From Sorex araneus (Eukaryota > Chordata > Mammalia > Eulipotyphla > Soricidae): a stretch of DNA of 64,000 nt. The stretch spans positions 78,263,977 through 78,327,976 of the forward strand of contig NC_073306.1 of the NCBI RefSeq assembly GCF_027595985.1, read 5' to 3'. Both the position numbers and the translations under genes were made by a program. The notes under the pieces are model-generated. The model was not told the origin of the DNA, ran no database searches, and saw only the letters and a program-made list of their open reading frames with translations. Shown in pieces: positions 21,981 to 35,258 of this stretch. Each line of letters starts with the position of its first letter. Positions within the stretch are counted from its first letter, which is position 1.

Positions 21981-22550
21981 GAAAACTAGTTAGAAATTGT
22001 ATATGACTTCTTACCCATTCTTAGACTAGATGCAACAACACTGGTAAGGATCCTTAGATGTTTGCTTGATAGTCAGCTGGGTCATGGGTGACTCATTCTA
22101 AGAACAAGTCAATATTACTAAAAAGAAAAATATGGTTAGTGTTTTAGGAAGAGTATCTTTTTCCAGGTAGAGACTGAATTACAGCTTTACAAACGCTTGA
22201 TGTCAGGCTAAATTCAAGGAAAATTCAATAATTTTCCTTGCGGAAAACTGTAATCTGAGAGAAACTGAGCCTGGCCATCTTCCTACCGGATAAAGAGACT
22301 TTACTGGAACCCCCTCCCCCTCACACACACCCAATCTTGGCTGTGCTGGAGTAATTAATATGTACACTGTAAAGATGCCCTCATTCTCTTGCCTTCTGCC
22401 TACTGCTCATAGTAAATCTCTTCTGGAATACTTTATGGGATCCCCGTAAATATTATTTATTATCTTAGATGTCTGTGCATCACTTCTAACATATTAAAAC
22501 CTTTATATTCATATATATTCTCCTCATGTTCTAGAGTAGGTGAGAGAGTA

Positions 22551-22767
22551 GCACTGTTGTCCCGTTGTTCATTGATTTGCTCAGGTGGGCACCAGTAACG
22601 TCTCCATTGTGAGACTTGTTACTGTTTTTGACATATCAAATACGCCACGGGGAGCTTGCCAGGCTCTGCCATGCAGATGGGATACTCTCAGTAGCTTGCC
22701 AGGCTCTCTGAAAGAGGTGGAGGAATCGAACCCGGGTCGGCCTCATGCAAGGCAAACGCCCTACATG
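22551..22767 (-). mobile_element. shrew SINE, RTE-tailed class, 5' truncated
   Basis: Reversed tail gcactgttgtcccgttgttc, RTE block, body; ends within the head at ggcaaacgccctac. Near-perfect 12-bp duplication ggtgagagagta / ggtgggagagta at 22539-22550 and 22768-22779. Confidence 0.85.
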
Positions 22768-23107
22768 GGTGGGAGAGTACAATCCCTATTCTGCTAATGT
22801 GGAAAGAGTTTATAAAGAGATGTGTGATATATTTACGAAAGCCCCAAAGTTAGCAGGTAACCTGGTACCTGATGAAATGACTTTTTTTTCTATAAAAAAA
22901 TTTACTGCCTGGCTGTTTTTCCCAGTTGTATTATTGTGTAAAAGATTCTATGAATTGTAAAACTTGTCTCAAAATGATGGCATAAAGATTAAGTGAAATA
23001 GATATGCTCATAAGTTCTTTATGTAGAGCATTCAACCCTTGTATTTTTTTAAAAAAGATAATGCATTTGAATTTTTGTTCTGTCATTCTTCATTTTATGG
23101 ATTTTAA

Positions 23108-23265
23108 AAAATTAATTCATTCATTGGATTCTTTTGAACACAGGCATTGTGCCAATCTGGGAATAAATCCAACAGTGGGAAAAGAAAACAACAAAAAAAT
23201 CTCTTTCTGCATGGAGCCTAACACTCCAGAGAAGGAAAGACACAATAAACAAATACAAGATATAA
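23108..23265 (-). mobile_element. L2 fragment (probable)
   Basis: aattaattcattcattggat, caggcattgtgccaatctgg, tctctttctgcatggagcct in the reverse order expected for L2. Confidence 0.5.
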
Positions 23266-23460
23266 TGTCATGTACTAATTTGATAGGGTGGTCAAGGACA
23301 TTATCCCTTATGTGTAGATTTCCACAAAGACGCAAAGGTTATACCCACCTGATTTTGACTTCAAAGCCTTTTTATTTGGGTAGGTTTTCTCTTTTCTCAA
23401 GCCATGACATTCAAGAGTGTGGGACAAAGATTTTATAAAATATTATTAATTCACTTTCTA

Positions 23461-23580
23461 TTTTTTAATTTTTTAACCAAGGATGGGTTCAGGCCATACC
23501 TGAAGGTGCTCATGAATCACTCCCAGCAGTGTTCAGGAACCATACTGTGCCAGGAACTGAAATCAAGGATCTAAGAGTTC
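23461..23580 (-). mobile_element. degenerate SINE, A-tailed class
   Basis: ggccatacctgaaggtgctc, gttcaggaaccatactgtgc; the head is lost. Confidence 0.5.
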
Positions 23581-23589
23581 CGTACAGTT

Positions 23590-25735
23590 GTCTGTTGCTT
23601 ATTTTATTAAAAATATGTTAAGTGGTAACTTCTCGGAAACAATTGTCATCCAGAAAGCATCTCCAGCGTTAGAAATGTTTTCTTCATTTCTCTATTTCTA
23701 TGGTAGCTCATGGGACTAGGATGACCCCTTGTTCTGTTTCCTGATCAGTCAACATACACAAACTCCTACGTGCTTCAGACGCTCCAGAAAATGATCAGCT
23801 GGAAAGGCTAAGCTGGAGGAAGAAAGGAAAAGCAAAAAAAAAAAAAGTAAATGCATATCTTGGAATGGAGATTTTTCTTGCCAAAGAAACATTGGTACTT
23901 TAATGGTTTTAAAAACGAGTAAGACTGACAGTGCCTTTCGAAGGTCACTGAGACAGCAGAGGAACTAGAGATGGGAAAGGGCTTGTCCCCAGTTCAATAG
24001 GGTTGGTGACTCCCTAGGGCCAAACAATAGTCACCCCCAACCCCCCACCCACATATTTCCTTTCGGGACATTTTATGCAAAAATGTGGAAGATAAACTTG
24101 TCACGTTCAGGAAAATATTCATTGTATCAACTTATCTTCTAAACCACACTTCCTTAACAGATGTCTCAACTTTGAGTACTACAAAATAACCCAAACTTTT
24201 AAGAAGTAATCATCCACACTGTGGAAATAAGTACAGGATTTCCAAAATTGGTTGCTGTTTTGAGGTTTTGATTTGCATACAAGATTTTCTAATAAAGCAC
24301 ATCTGGCTTTGACACTTCCAAAGCCAGAGAGTCCATTTCCTATGAACATTGATATTTACTGAAATTTTCGGCTGATTTCTGCTGTTGCTTTTTGAAAGAC
24401 CAAGAAAAAAGTGAACTTTTACAGTGAGTTTGCTACGTAATGTTTTGAAAACTTGAATAGAACTTCTAGTCTTTTCTTAGTCAGCATCGGGCCCTTTCCC
24501 CCATATTCTCCATCCCCACCCCCATTTAGGGGTATTTCTAGCCTACTTTTCTAGCTGTGCCTTGTTACTATGGTGATGGGCACCATAGAAATAGAGAACA
24601 AAGAAGATGTAATAAGCACCTCCTACATGGTTTATAAGGCTATAAAGGGATCTAGGTTTATTTTTTTTTTCTAGACAATGCTTGTTCTTTTATTGGTGGC
24701 AGAACTGGACCAGTCCAACTGGCAGGAGGCACTGGAGATACAGGCTCCTGTGGGTCCTACCATTATTCTGCACTTCAACAGACTTTTTTGTATCTGAGAA
24801 AACCAGTTTGAGCCTGTATAGAGGATGCAGAACCGAAAGTAGTGTCACAGATAGTCAGCTTACTGCAAAAGACAACATGAGAGGGAATCTCAGACTGGTT
24901 TTAAGGTTTGCTGCTCATTAATATATTTTTTGCTTGACTTTTTTTAATGGTTCAATTTAACCTTTCAATGGTAAAGACTTAGCTGCTTATAGATACTTGC
25001 TTTTAAGGCAATTGGCCACTATGACAGTTTTTAAATTAAATAAATAGTTTGCAGTATTTGCTCCCATGTACTGAACTACTTGCATAAGTGATAAAGTATT
25101 AAAACACCCTTATTTTAACTTTGTTTTAGAATTCCAATAAGATATATCCTGGATGTTTTAGAAATTAATGTTCTCTATATGATCAGGGAGAAAAATACAA
25201 AGTAGTTTTAAATCTGTTACATGCCTGTTTATTCTTATATCTTTGTACCTTATATTGTTAGATGCCCTACTGAATTGCCTAACAACTGAAATATACCAGG
25301 TATTCATTTAGATATCTGATCAATTATTTTAAAGTGTATTATTATTTTTAAAGTTTTGACTTGCTTATGTTTTCATGTTTGAAGGTTATGCATCTATAAA
25401 ATAATATGACACAGTACTCTAGTGCATATACTCATTGGGCATGAATTAAAATTTGTAACTAGAGATCAGGCATTTCAGGTACCTATTCATTACAGCATTT
25501 GGGGATTTTTTTTTATGTGTCTCTTTTCTTTTGCTTGCTGAACTCATATTTGAACTCATTTACTTGAGCTTGCTCAAATAACTATGTTGTTTATAATAAA
25601 TATCACTGATATGAGAATATTTTTGGAATCAACTCTTCATGTTCAGGCTTTAAAATTTTGTTTATTTTAAAGGTTTCTTTTTTAATGAACTTATCATTTG
25701 TTTACACCATTATGGAATTTCAAGGATTTAGCTTC
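23590..25735. other. repeat-poor stretch without identified gene
   Basis: About 2.1 kb with few recognisable repeats. A strong splice-acceptor-like sequence (T run then ctag) ends at 24674, but no matching donor makes a convincing exon. Confidence 0.4.
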
Positions 25736-25739
25736 ATAA

Positions 25740-26500
25740 CTGTGACATTTCCCATTCCTCTCTACAGTTTCAGTATCCATCGCACCACCAGAAAGACCCC
25801 TGTGCTCATTCCTCTTTTGCTCCCATTCTCTTCTGGAAACCACCATACTTTCCTCGAAGTCTAGAAGTTACTTTTATTGCTTCTTGCCAGTTCATTTGCC
25901 TTAGTAATTTATAGCCCATATATAAGTGAAAATATCCAACAATTGTCATTTATTTCCTGGCTTATTCCATTTAGCATAACTATTGTAGGTTTCAACCATT
26001 TTGTCCTAAAAGAAAGTTTCTTCCTCTTTTTAAAAAATGGCAGAATAGTTATTGGATGCATGTTCTTTACAACCACATGTTTCTGGGTTTTAACATGCTT
26101 TCCTATTTTCATTTTGTTGTTGATTTTTAAACTCACAACACTGCTGCTTAATATGATTTCCCTCTTTTTGCATTTATTAAGACTTCTTTAGTGTTTCAAT
26201 AAGTGAACTATCCTTGAGATTGCAGATATACTTAAAAATGTGTATTTATTTCTTTGGGAATGAACAGTTCTATATATATATATCTAAATCCATCTCTTTG
26301 GTTATGACTTTTAATGCCATTAATTTCTTTCCAACTTTTTTTGTCTCCCTCATTTTAAGTTGTTTAATAAGCTCCCCCCTAGTCTTTGTGTTGCTATTAT
26401 TATAATATCTCTGGAAATCTGTTGACTTTTTGTATATTTTGATGTCCTCATGTTGGATCATATGTATGTATGCATGTATAATCATTATATCTTATTGCTG
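25740..26500 (-). mobile_element. old L1 fragment
   Basis: tggcttattccatttagcat, atggcagaatagttattgga and caattgtcatttatttcct follow the reverse of an old L1 3' region (usually '...cttagcataatg...'). Strongly diverged; contains a tatata run at 26273-26282. Confidence 0.5.
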
Positions 26501-27143
26501 GACTGACCTTTGATCTACATATTGCATTCATCTTTGTTTCTTATTCCCTTCTTTAGTTAAAAAATCTATGAGATAAGAGAATAGCACACATTGAGTGTCT
26601 TGCAACATCTTACTTCACCCTTTTCTCTCAGAGCTTATGTTTGTCTTTATATCAGATCTTTATATCAGAATCTTTCTATGCCCTTCATGGGTGGATGAGG
26701 GTGGGAGGAATGAAGGAAACAGTATAACTAAAAAACCCAACCAATCAATCACAGTGTTTTTAATGGAGATTGGAAGGAGAGCAGTTTAGAGTAAGAAATC
26801 CTTGCTGCTCCTTGGCCTCTGTGGACACTAATCAACTGTTTGTACCAACAGACCCCTATCAGTCTCCCCCCTGTGGAGCACAGATCTGTGCCAATGCTGA
26901 TCCGCTGATCCGTAATGGAGTAGAGAGGAGCTGCAGCTGGTCTTGCTGCTACTAGTCCAAAGTTCTGGGCAACTCAGGTTTGATTTCTGTCTCAGAGCTT
27001 CATTTCTCAGAGGTGGCCATTATCTCCGACTGGAAGGTTGACCTTTTTGTCTGTAGTCTTACTGGACCAGGTCTTTCTGAACAAATCACATTTGCATGTA
27101 CCACCCACTCATGATCTCTTGATTGATAAAACCCTTCCCTCTA

Positions 27144-27145
<2 letters not shown>

Positions 27146-27197
<52 letters not shown>
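27146..27197. repeat. (TG)26 microsatellite
   Basis: Uninterrupted TG dinucleotides; potential Z-DNA and likely length polymorphism. Confidence 0.97.
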
Positions 27198-27199
<2 letters not shown>

Positions 27200-27489
27200 G
27201 AGATCATACACTTTCAGCTATCTGGATATATGTGTCTCTCAGATCATGTTGTGAGTGGTTGAGGCTTTTCCTGTGCTTGTCGTTGATTTCTAGTTGTGCA
27301 TTAGCAGGGAGCTTTGCTTTCCAGTGTCTATCTACCATTTCACCAGTAATCCTATGAGTTTCTCAAATACTTGCCCAATGTACCCCACCCATTAAAGTCA
27401 GTGTTTCCCTTCTTTGACATGAATAAAAGAAGAAAGCACAAGATTTGTGCTAATTCTGCTCTACCTTTCCCTGGAAAGCTTAGAGAAAC

Positions 27490-27660
27490 ATTTTTTTTTT
27501 CGTGGGTCACACCCGGCAATGCACAGGGGTCACTCCTGGCTTTGCGCTCAGGAATTTCTCCTGGCGGTGCTCAGGGGACCCTATGGGATGCTGGGAATCA
27601 AACCCGGGTCAACTGTGTGCAAGGCAAATGCCCTACCCGCTGTGCTATCACTCCAGCCCT
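27490..27660 (-). mobile_element. shrew SINE, A-tailed class, young-looking
   Basis: Reversed A tail, then gggtcacacccggcaatgca, ggggaccctatgggatgctg, gctgtgctatcactccagcc. Imperfect flanking repeat (cttagagaaaca / cttagtgacaca). Confidence 0.9.
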
Positions 27661-27937
27661 TAGTGACACATTTTTAATGAAGAATTTTTTTGAGGGGGTG
27701 GTGTGATTGTGGGAGCTCTCAAGCAATACTCAGGGGTCTCAGAACCACCCCTTATGATACTTTGGCACAGATGTGTGGACCTGATAATTCAATGCCTTGT
27801 CTGTGACTCGGTACTGTTCAGGCCCTGTGGTGCTGGAAATCATAGGCTCATATCTGTCAGTTCTTGGCGGAAAATATGGTAAACTAGGAATCAAACTATG
27901 AACTGTTTCTATTTGAGTGGTCTCCCTTTAACAACTT

Positions 27938-28053
27938 TTCTTTTGGGGTCACAACCAGATATGTTGAGGGTCATATGAGGTACGAGGGATCAAATTTAAG
28001 TTTGCTACATGCAAAGCAAATGCCCTACCCTCTATATTCTCTCTCCAGCCCTA
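27938..28053 (-). mobile_element. shrew SINE, A-tailed class, internally deleted
   Basis: tttggggtcacaaccagata, then tacatgcaaagcaaatgccc and ctctctccagccct. Confidence 0.7.
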
Positions 28054-28329
28054 ACAAAGGTTTTGAAGCAGAAAATGAAAATAGACTTATTTGGAGAAGT
28101 AATGTTAGTGGTTGTGTAGAACATATGTTAGAGATGAGTAAGGTCATGTTAGGAGAATTTAAACAGTAGGGATGGATCAGGGTAAGACTAATATGAAATA
28201 AATCTGATAAAGTCATAAGAATGAGTATCCCCATATCCTTGTTTCACTAAGATTCTGTGGTAATTAAGTCAGACTGTGTTTGCTGATGTTTAACTAGTTT
28301 TATTTTAACTTTTAATTGCTTTTGATTAT

Positions 28330-28616
28330 TTGCTTTTTTGATTATACCTAGCAATGCTCTGTGGTCAGTCCTGGTGGTGTTCAGAGGATCTTGAGAGACA
28401 GGGTGTTAAATACAGGCTTCCTGTTTGCAAATCATGTGCTCAGCCACTTCTTGCCTTCAGTTGCTTTTCATAGAAGGAATGAATTAAATTCTTACCTTAT
28501 TTTTTGGGGAGGGTGAATTTGTGTTACAACCAGCATACCCAGAGGAATTCATCAGGGTCCACCATATTGCAAGGTGAGTGTCTTACCCCACCAACTCTGA
28601 ATTATCTCTCCAGCCC
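28330..28616 (-). mobile_element. two degenerate SINEs, A-tailed class
   Basis: 28330-28455 (tacctagcaatgctctgtgg ... tttgcaaatcatgtgctcag) and 28500-28616 (ttacaaccagcatacccaga ... ctgaattatctctccagccc), both reversed and badly decayed. Confidence 0.55.
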
Positions 28617-28753
28617 AGTCTTGGCAGCACTTCAGGTCAGTCAGAGCATTGAATTTTAGATTCCAAATGACTATACTGTCATCTGTTACATAGTAATGTT
28701 GATACATTCTAAGAAAAGCTTTGCTAAGCAATCATGTTATCATGGGAACATTA

Positions 28754-29008
28754 GCACTGTCGCACTGTCACACTGTCATCCCGTTGTTCATCAATTTGCT
28801 CGAGCAGGCACTAGTAACATCTCCATTGTGAGACTTGTTACTGTTTTTGGCATATTGAACATGCCACGGGTAGCTTGCTAGGCTCTGCTGTGCCAGCAGG
28901 ATACTCTCAGTAGCTTGCTGGGCTCTCCAAGAGGAATGGAGGAATCGAACCTGGGTCAGCCACGTGCAAGGCAAATGCCCTACCCACTGTGCTATGGCTC
29001 CAGTCCAC
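28754..29008 (-). mobile_element. shrew SINE, RTE-tailed class, with perfect TSD
   Basis: Full-length reversed copy: tail cactgtcgcactgtcacact, RTE block, body, B box (exact GGTTCGATTCC on the minus strand at 28941-28951) and head. Perfect 13-bp duplication catgggaacatta at 28741-28753 and 29009-29021. In element sense the site begins TAATGTT, not an A run. Confidence 0.93.
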
Positions 29009-29164
29009 CATGGGAACATTATCTAGTTTAATTATAATTATACATACTCCTAGCCTACTACACACTGGGGCTATGTGCTATATTGCACTAAAATCACTGT
29101 CTTTTACGTAATTCATCCTTGGCTAAGGGACATATTTGCACAACTTTCAAAATCACAACTTCTG

Positions 29165-29480
29165 CCAGAGTGAATATTTGTATTCCCTGAAAGTTCACAT
29201 GTTGAAACATCAATCAAGGTGGTGGTATTAAGAGACAGATCCTTTTGGAGGTAATTAGATCATGAGGTTGAAGCACTTGTGAGTACGATGAATGCCCTTG
29301 TAAGAGAGACTATAGAGTGTTCCCTTGGACCATCACCTCTATGACTAAAACAGTGAGAAGTAGTTTATGAACCAGGAAACTAATCCTCACTAGACAACTA
29401 ATCTTCTGACAATACAGTGAGAAATACCGTTGATTAAGCCACCTAGGCTATAGTAGCTTGTGTTATAGCAGGTCAAGCAG
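29165..29480 (+). mobile_element. MLT1-type solo LTR (MaLR, ancient ERVL)
   Basis: aaagttcacatgttgaaaca, ggtggtggtattaagagaca, gtaattagatcatgaggttg, gaatgcccttgtaagagaga, tatgaaccaggaaactaatc and tgttatagcagg occur in MLT1 order. No internal retroviral genes are present, so this is an LTR remnant. Confidence 0.75.
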
Positions 29481-30449
29481 TCTATGTATACTTACAAATA
29501 GAAATGTTTTCTGGCTGGAAATGAGAAAGCGACGGAGAAATAGTGTTCGTTCTAAACAAAGAATAATGACTGTGCAAGTTTCCCTGCTGAGGCCAGATAG
29601 TCCATGCAAAAGAGCTCCTTGTCTTCCAGAAGGCTTAAAAACTGTGGGCATGTTGGGTAGGTTTTGTGACCGGGGAAGAATGGGCTTGTATATGTGAGTT
29701 GACTCCGTGGACCAATTTTTTCTGCTCCCTCCTGGGTGGAGACAATTCCTATCACCTTTGTGAAGGGGGAAAGTAGGCCATGTAGAATTATCTACAGTGT
29801 TTACAATTTAGAAGCTGACATTCTGAGAAGACTGCCTGGCTTAGCTAAAGTTAAGGCAGAGGGTAGGCAGGAGGAGTTGTATCTCCTCAGTTATTTTATT
29901 GATGACTGTTCTAACTGCATAGCACAGGAAGTCAATTGGAGATATTCGTGTTAGACAGAAAGAATTGGTTATATCAAGATTCAAATTTTCCTGATAGTTT
30001 CGGTCATTTCCACTGCTTTCTTGAAAGAGATAATAAGGTAACTTAAATATGTGTTTTTAATTTTTAACCTGGTTGATTTTTAAGTGGATTGATTTTACCT
30101 TTTGTGGGGATTTAAATTTCGGAAACATTTGAAACTTGACAGTAAACTAAGGGCACTCTTAAGTACGACAAAGATAGACTTAAACAAAGACCTCCTAATC
30201 CAAATTGGGCCTTACTTTTATAACTCTGGTTATTTTCAACTTCTTGAACCTATACCAGCCTTTAAGGTGAGGTACAAGGCTACTTACCTGTGAAGAGTAA
30301 GCTTTTGAACTCTGGCACACATCTTACAGTGCTCCTTTTCCTGCTTCCTTTGCAGCCCTTATGTTTTCAGAGTGGTTTCTCTGCCTCTCCCACACTTCAT
30401 CTGTATATACATCTATATCCTCTGGTTTCAGCCTAATGTCATCATTACT

Positions 30450-30650
30450 ATGATTGGAATCATTGTGCAATGCTTTATTTAATCTTTGTCTCTATCACCA
30501 CCCTGTAAATTCTATGAGGTAGTAATAGTATCTGTTTATCATTGGTTTATTTCAATTTTTTAGACATTTGGTGCCTACCTTAGGGCCTGCCATGTAATAG
30601 CTAATAAATTCTAAATCAATGAGTGAGTGAATAAATGAAGGTATGCGTAG
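30450..30650 (+). mobile_element. L2 3' end
   Basis: taaattctatgaggtagtaa, ggtgcctaccttagggcctg, aataaattctaaatcaatga and gagtgaataaatgaa give the full L2 3' order including the tail region. Confidence 0.65.
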
Positions 30651-30754
30651 ACTCTTCTGCATTGCATTGAGCTAAGCCACTTTTTCAATTTTCTCAAAGG
30701 TCTGTTTGGCAATTATCCATGTGTCCTTGTTTGCTATTACAAGTGTGCAAGTGT

Positions 30755-30870
30755 AGGTGTAGATGAGTCACATGATCATCTCAGGTGCTTTATCTGTAAA
30801 GTGGAACTGACCTCACAGTTGTTGGGAACATTAAATAGGATAATATCTAACACAGGATTGGTTGTGTGGA
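30755..30870 (+). mobile_element. MIR 3' part (probable)
   Basis: tctgtaaagtggaactgacc, cacagttgttgggaacatta, aataggataatatctaacac match the MIR core order. Confidence 0.55.
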
Positions 30871-31611
30871 GGTTTGCACCTGTTTCCATGTTTGTTATAA
30901 TAAGCGAGCATATTTAACTTAGTTTAACCCTATGTTAGTCACTTATTAAAACTTATGTGTCCCCCAATGGGCTTCCTTTCTCTTGTCTACCCAGGTAAAA
31001 CCCATTGGTGCAAGCTCTATCTGCAGAGTCTTGGTAATTTGTAATTTATCATTTCATCTAACTGGACGTTTTCCTGATTCTTTGAGTCAAACATTGCTGA
31101 AAATTTTAATTTGTGTAGAATCTGTCGTAGAAAAGGATTATCACAAATTAGACAGAGATTATAACTGTCACAGAACTAAGTCAGAAAATAAACCCAAATG
31201 TCTATAGTCTAACATCTGTTTGAACTTTACCTTGTTTTCAGTCTCTGAACTCATCTTTGAGTTATTTAGTGTATGAAAAAGTAAAAAAAAAACAAAATAA
31301 CCAAACAAAATATTGTTGTTTGCATTTTTAGTGCATAATTTGAGTAACTTAGACTTTAACCTAGGAACTTTTTAATGCTAATCATCATCATGAAGGTAGA
31401 ATTCAAAATGTAACAGAAAGTTCAATGTCCTAAACTCCTCTTAAAGGGAAGACGATTTTGTCAGAAGGCTGAAAATCCCATTGTTTCTTCTGTGGTGAAT
31501 GAAGATGAACTGAATCCATGGTTATTTTTTCCCTTCTCTTAAGATGATCATTACAGGACAACATTTATGCTCAGAATAAGTTTTCATTTCTGAAAGACAG
31601 ACTATGATTTT

Positions 31612-31667
<56 letters not shown>

Positions 31668-32843
31668 AGAAAAATGCAAGGTCACAGGAGTAGCCTGGTG
31701 TGTGCAGTGGGAAATTGAGAGAGGGGAATGGAAGGAATGGAAGTATTAGAACAGATGCTGTTAGAACAGAACGTATCTATTGTTCTGCAGTTTACCCTTT
31801 TGATTCTTGTGTTTTTCCTCTCCAGTGAAATTCTCAGAGATGTCACACATGGTGGTTTTATAAAAAAGTTATTTCTAAACAAAATGTTTTCTTTCCTAAT
31901 GAGACTCCACTTTGGTGTTCTGTTGTCAGTGTGCTGGGAATTTTGAAATGTTCTCTATGTGTTTTTCTATGATTTTGACCTAATAAGCTCACTGGATTTA
32001 CCAGGCTTAGCAGCTGTTGTTTTTATGAACTAAATTGCATTAATGTCCCAAGTTTAAACTTTTGTCTTTGTTGGCCTAGATTGTTCAGTTTTATAAAATT
32101 TAAGCCATTTCTCTGAACCTTAGGATTTTCATTTATCACAGGGAATTTTGTAATATTAATGTTCTAATGAATGGCTTCAACTGAGCCTGTCTCTCATAGG
32201 ACACTCATGTAGCTTTCTGTATTTGTGAACGGTATTCTCTCAAAATCATCTCTTTAATTCTGGGGGAAGAGGATGCCTCAATACCAGTATAATTTAAGCA
32301 TACTATTTGGCTATTATTATATTATAGATGTTTTTCAAAGTCAGAATGCAAGAATGCCAGGAATGTAAAGTCGAAAGCAAAAAAAGACTGAAAATGTCCT
32401 CCCTAGCAGAATATAAACTCAAATAACACCAATTTTATTACACTATTATACAGCTTTCTTTGAAAGAATAAATCTGATGTCAATTTTGCCTTTTCATTTA
32501 ATTATTTAATGTAAAAGGAATTTTCTTAAGTAGCTGTTTCTAATTTTATGAGGGTTCTTCAATTTAGGGGTCCTTCAGTTTTTCTGTTTCAATTCTAAGG
32601 CAATGGCTTTTGATATTTCAGAAAGAAACTATATATGCTCTTATACTCCTTCCAGAGTTAATTTGGTGGGTTCTATCATATTCCTATTTTTCCTGTTGAA
32701 AGCTTAAATTTATTCTCCTCATACATTAGGACCCAAAGCTATAGATTTCAGTTAGCAATAGTTTCTAAATTGTCAAGTCATATTACCAGACATTTCTATA
32801 CTTATAGGTAATGGTATATATTTTTAACAACATGCTCTATCCA
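30871..32843. other. repeat-poor stretch
   Basis: Apart from the (TG)n array, about 2 kb with no SINE, unusual for this window; no gene evidence. Confidence 0.4.
31613..31668. repeat. (TG)n microsatellite, interrupted
   Basis: TG units broken once by tatatg. Confidence 0.95.
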
Positions 32844-33103
32844 TAGCACTGTCCTGTCCTGTAGCACTATTGTCCCCTTGTTCATCCATTTGCTGGAGCG
32901 GGCACCAGTAATATCTCCATGGTGAGACTTGTTGTTACTGTTTTTGGCATATCGAATATGCCATGGAGAGCTTGCCAGGCTCTGCCATGTGGGCCAAATA
33001 CTCTCAATAGCTTGCCAGGCTCTCCAAGAGGGATGGAGTAATTGAACCTGGGTTGGCCACATGCAAAGCAAACACCTTACCCACTGTGCTATCACTCCAG
33101 CCC
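32844..33103 (-). mobile_element. shrew SINE, RTE-tailed class, full length
   Basis: Reversed tail gcactgtcctgtcctgtagc, RTE block gggcaccagtaatatctcca, body, head ending ctatcactccagccc. Confidence 0.9.
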
Positions 33104-33831
33104 ATAAGTTATTTTTCTTTCTCATCACATTTGATCTTGACAGTCCAGTGAGGAAAAGAGGAAGACTGGCAGAAGTTAATTCTTTTTGTGCATGAGCTCC
33201 AACAAGTCAGCCATTATACATGAAGTAACACATAAATATAAGAGCTAGAATGAGATACCAGGCCCCGTACTTTCTTGAAACTTTAATTCCCATTTCTTTC
33301 TGCTGTATGGCACAGTGTCAGCATAACCCTGCCCTGTGCTATGATACATTTCCCATATAAGGAATTTGCTCAAAATGCTGTGTTAATTTCTTGCATCAAA
33401 TTTTAGTCAACTTTTCATAACCAAATTGTTTGGGGTTTTCTGGTTCTTCCCCTTGTACAAATTTGTTTTTCTGCTACTTGTATAACAAGAGAGATTTTCT
33501 ACTTTCCTGTCCTTGTGATTGTAACATTTAAGAGAGGAAATAGCAGGAGAAGGATAGCAAAGAGAGATGCCCTAAGGAAACAAGCTCATTGGAAACAACA
33601 TAGGGATGAGATGAGACCTGATGCGGGCACTGCAGGATGAGTGGGATCTGGGAAGATGATGGTGGGTAGGATGTACATAAATGTCTGAGCAGGAGTGTGT
33701 AGGAAGAATGTGATCAGTACTTAAATATAAGGGTGAAATAGGGTACATGGAAGAGGTACGTGGAAGTTTTTCATATTGTTATTTATGCTTTTGTGTGTAC
33801 TAAAAACTTCTAAAATTAAAAGTTTTAAATA

Positions 33832-34020
33832 GGGGCTGGAGAGATAGTACAGTAGGCAAAGTGGTTGCCTTGCATGAGGCTGACCCAAGTTCAATTGCCT
33901 TGCACTCCATATGGTTCCTTGAGCCCTGCTAGGAGTGATCCCTGTGCGCAGAGCCAGCAGTAAGCCCTAAGCACTGCCAGGTGTAGCCTCCAAACAAGAG
34001 CAAACACCCACGCCCCCCCC
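33832..34020 (+). mobile_element. shrew SINE, A-tailed class, full length
   Basis: ggggctggagagatagtaca head, catatggttccttgagccct middle, gccaggtgtagcctccaaac end with a C-rich variant tail. Confidence 0.9.
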
Positions 34021-34889
34021 AACCTCATGCACACAATTTAAAATATAAAGATTGTGTAAATTGTGTATTATGTGGTTTTTTTGGACATGGGTGGACTGGG
34101 CCATCTGAAAGGGATTTGTGAGTTTGTACTGGAGAGCCTGGATGAGGACTGTTGGACTTTGCTACATGAACTGAACTTGAGTTTTAGTTGAATGTGCTCA
34201 AGGTGGAGTTGCAATACAGACTGACATCCTCATCAAGAGAGGCCAACAACTCCACTCAGCCCACATATGACAGCTAGATTAAGTTCTGGAAAGCATATGG
34301 ACAAATGGGTCTGACAAACCAAGTTTCAGTTTCAGTCTACTAATATAGTCAACATAGCCCACCACTGCAACTTAGTTTGTTTCCTTCCCCACCAACCCCC
34401 ACCCCCCCATCACCCCTCGCCTTCTTGGTACAAAGTAGGAAAAACAAAATACCTTTATTTTTCGGAGTTTAAGGGCCTTGGACAGAGTGTTCTGATTAGC
34501 TGCTACCCTATCCCAAGACAGGTTCCAAATGATATGCAGTTGAAATAATCCAGTTATCAGTAGAAGAAAATGTTTCATTCATCATTAAAGTAACAAAGTA
34601 TTTGTCTTTGACAAACATAAGGAAATTCCAACCATCCAGGCTGAAGTAGAAAAAAATATTTTTAAATAGATATCTCTAAGGCAAGAACCGCTCTAGATGC
34701 AAGGAAATGCATATAAAAACATGAGACTTCTGGGGAGGTTGGTGTTTTGGCCCAGAACCATTTGGAAAGCTTAACACTTTGGTGTTGCTTTCTGAGGCAG
34801 AAATCCCTTTCCTTCCTCTTTAAAATGCTGCTCTAATTTTTAAGGCAAAGAGGCAAGAAACATATCATAGAAACTTGGATAATTAATAA

Positions 34890-34965
34890 TATTAAGATTG
34901 CATGTGGAGGGCCTGAGTTCAAACCCTAGCACTGCAAATAACAGTAATAACAATAATAATAATGA
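34890..34965 (+). mobile_element. short SINE with head only
   Basis: gattgcatgtggagggcctg, gttcaaaccctagcactgc, then caataataataat tail; like 21890-21980. Confidence 0.5.
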
Positions 34966-35077
34966 GTTGTTAAATATTTAGACATGATTCATTGTATGCT
35001 ACAACAAAAACTGGTTGTTCTGTTCTCAGAAATTTCACAAGCCAGTTAAACACAGCCATTAAAAATTAATATGCAGG

Positions 35078-35258
35078 GAACCAAGAGATGGCTCGAAGAG
35101 CTGGAGCACATTCTTTGCATGAAGGAGCCCTGCGGTCAAGCCCTAGCACTCTGTGCCCCCCACCCCAAGTACCACTGAGAGCAAACCCAGAGCACTGATC
35201 TAGGAGTAGCCACTAAGCACCACTGGGTGTGGCTCCCAAACAAAAATAATAACAATGC
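35078..35258 (+). mobile_element. shrew SINE, A-tailed class
   Basis: gaaccaagagatggctcgaa head, gcggtcaagccctagcactc, gtgtggctcccaaacaaaaa end. Confidence 0.75.

Noticed and set aside
24663..24921. Exon with strong T-run acceptor at 24674
   Set aside because: No convincing donor closes it and the reading frame is unremarkable.
27038..27262. Open frame rich in Cys-Val repeats
   Set aside because: Translation of the (TG)26 microsatellite; the same applies to the frames at 36695-36916 and 52040-52231.
28754..29008. tRNA gene (exact B box)
   Set aside because: The box lies in a SINE head with body and tail; A box degenerate and no cloverleaf.
32841..33106. TSD (ccata) around the RTE-tailed SINE at 32844
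   Set aside because: Only five bases; too short to separate from chance.
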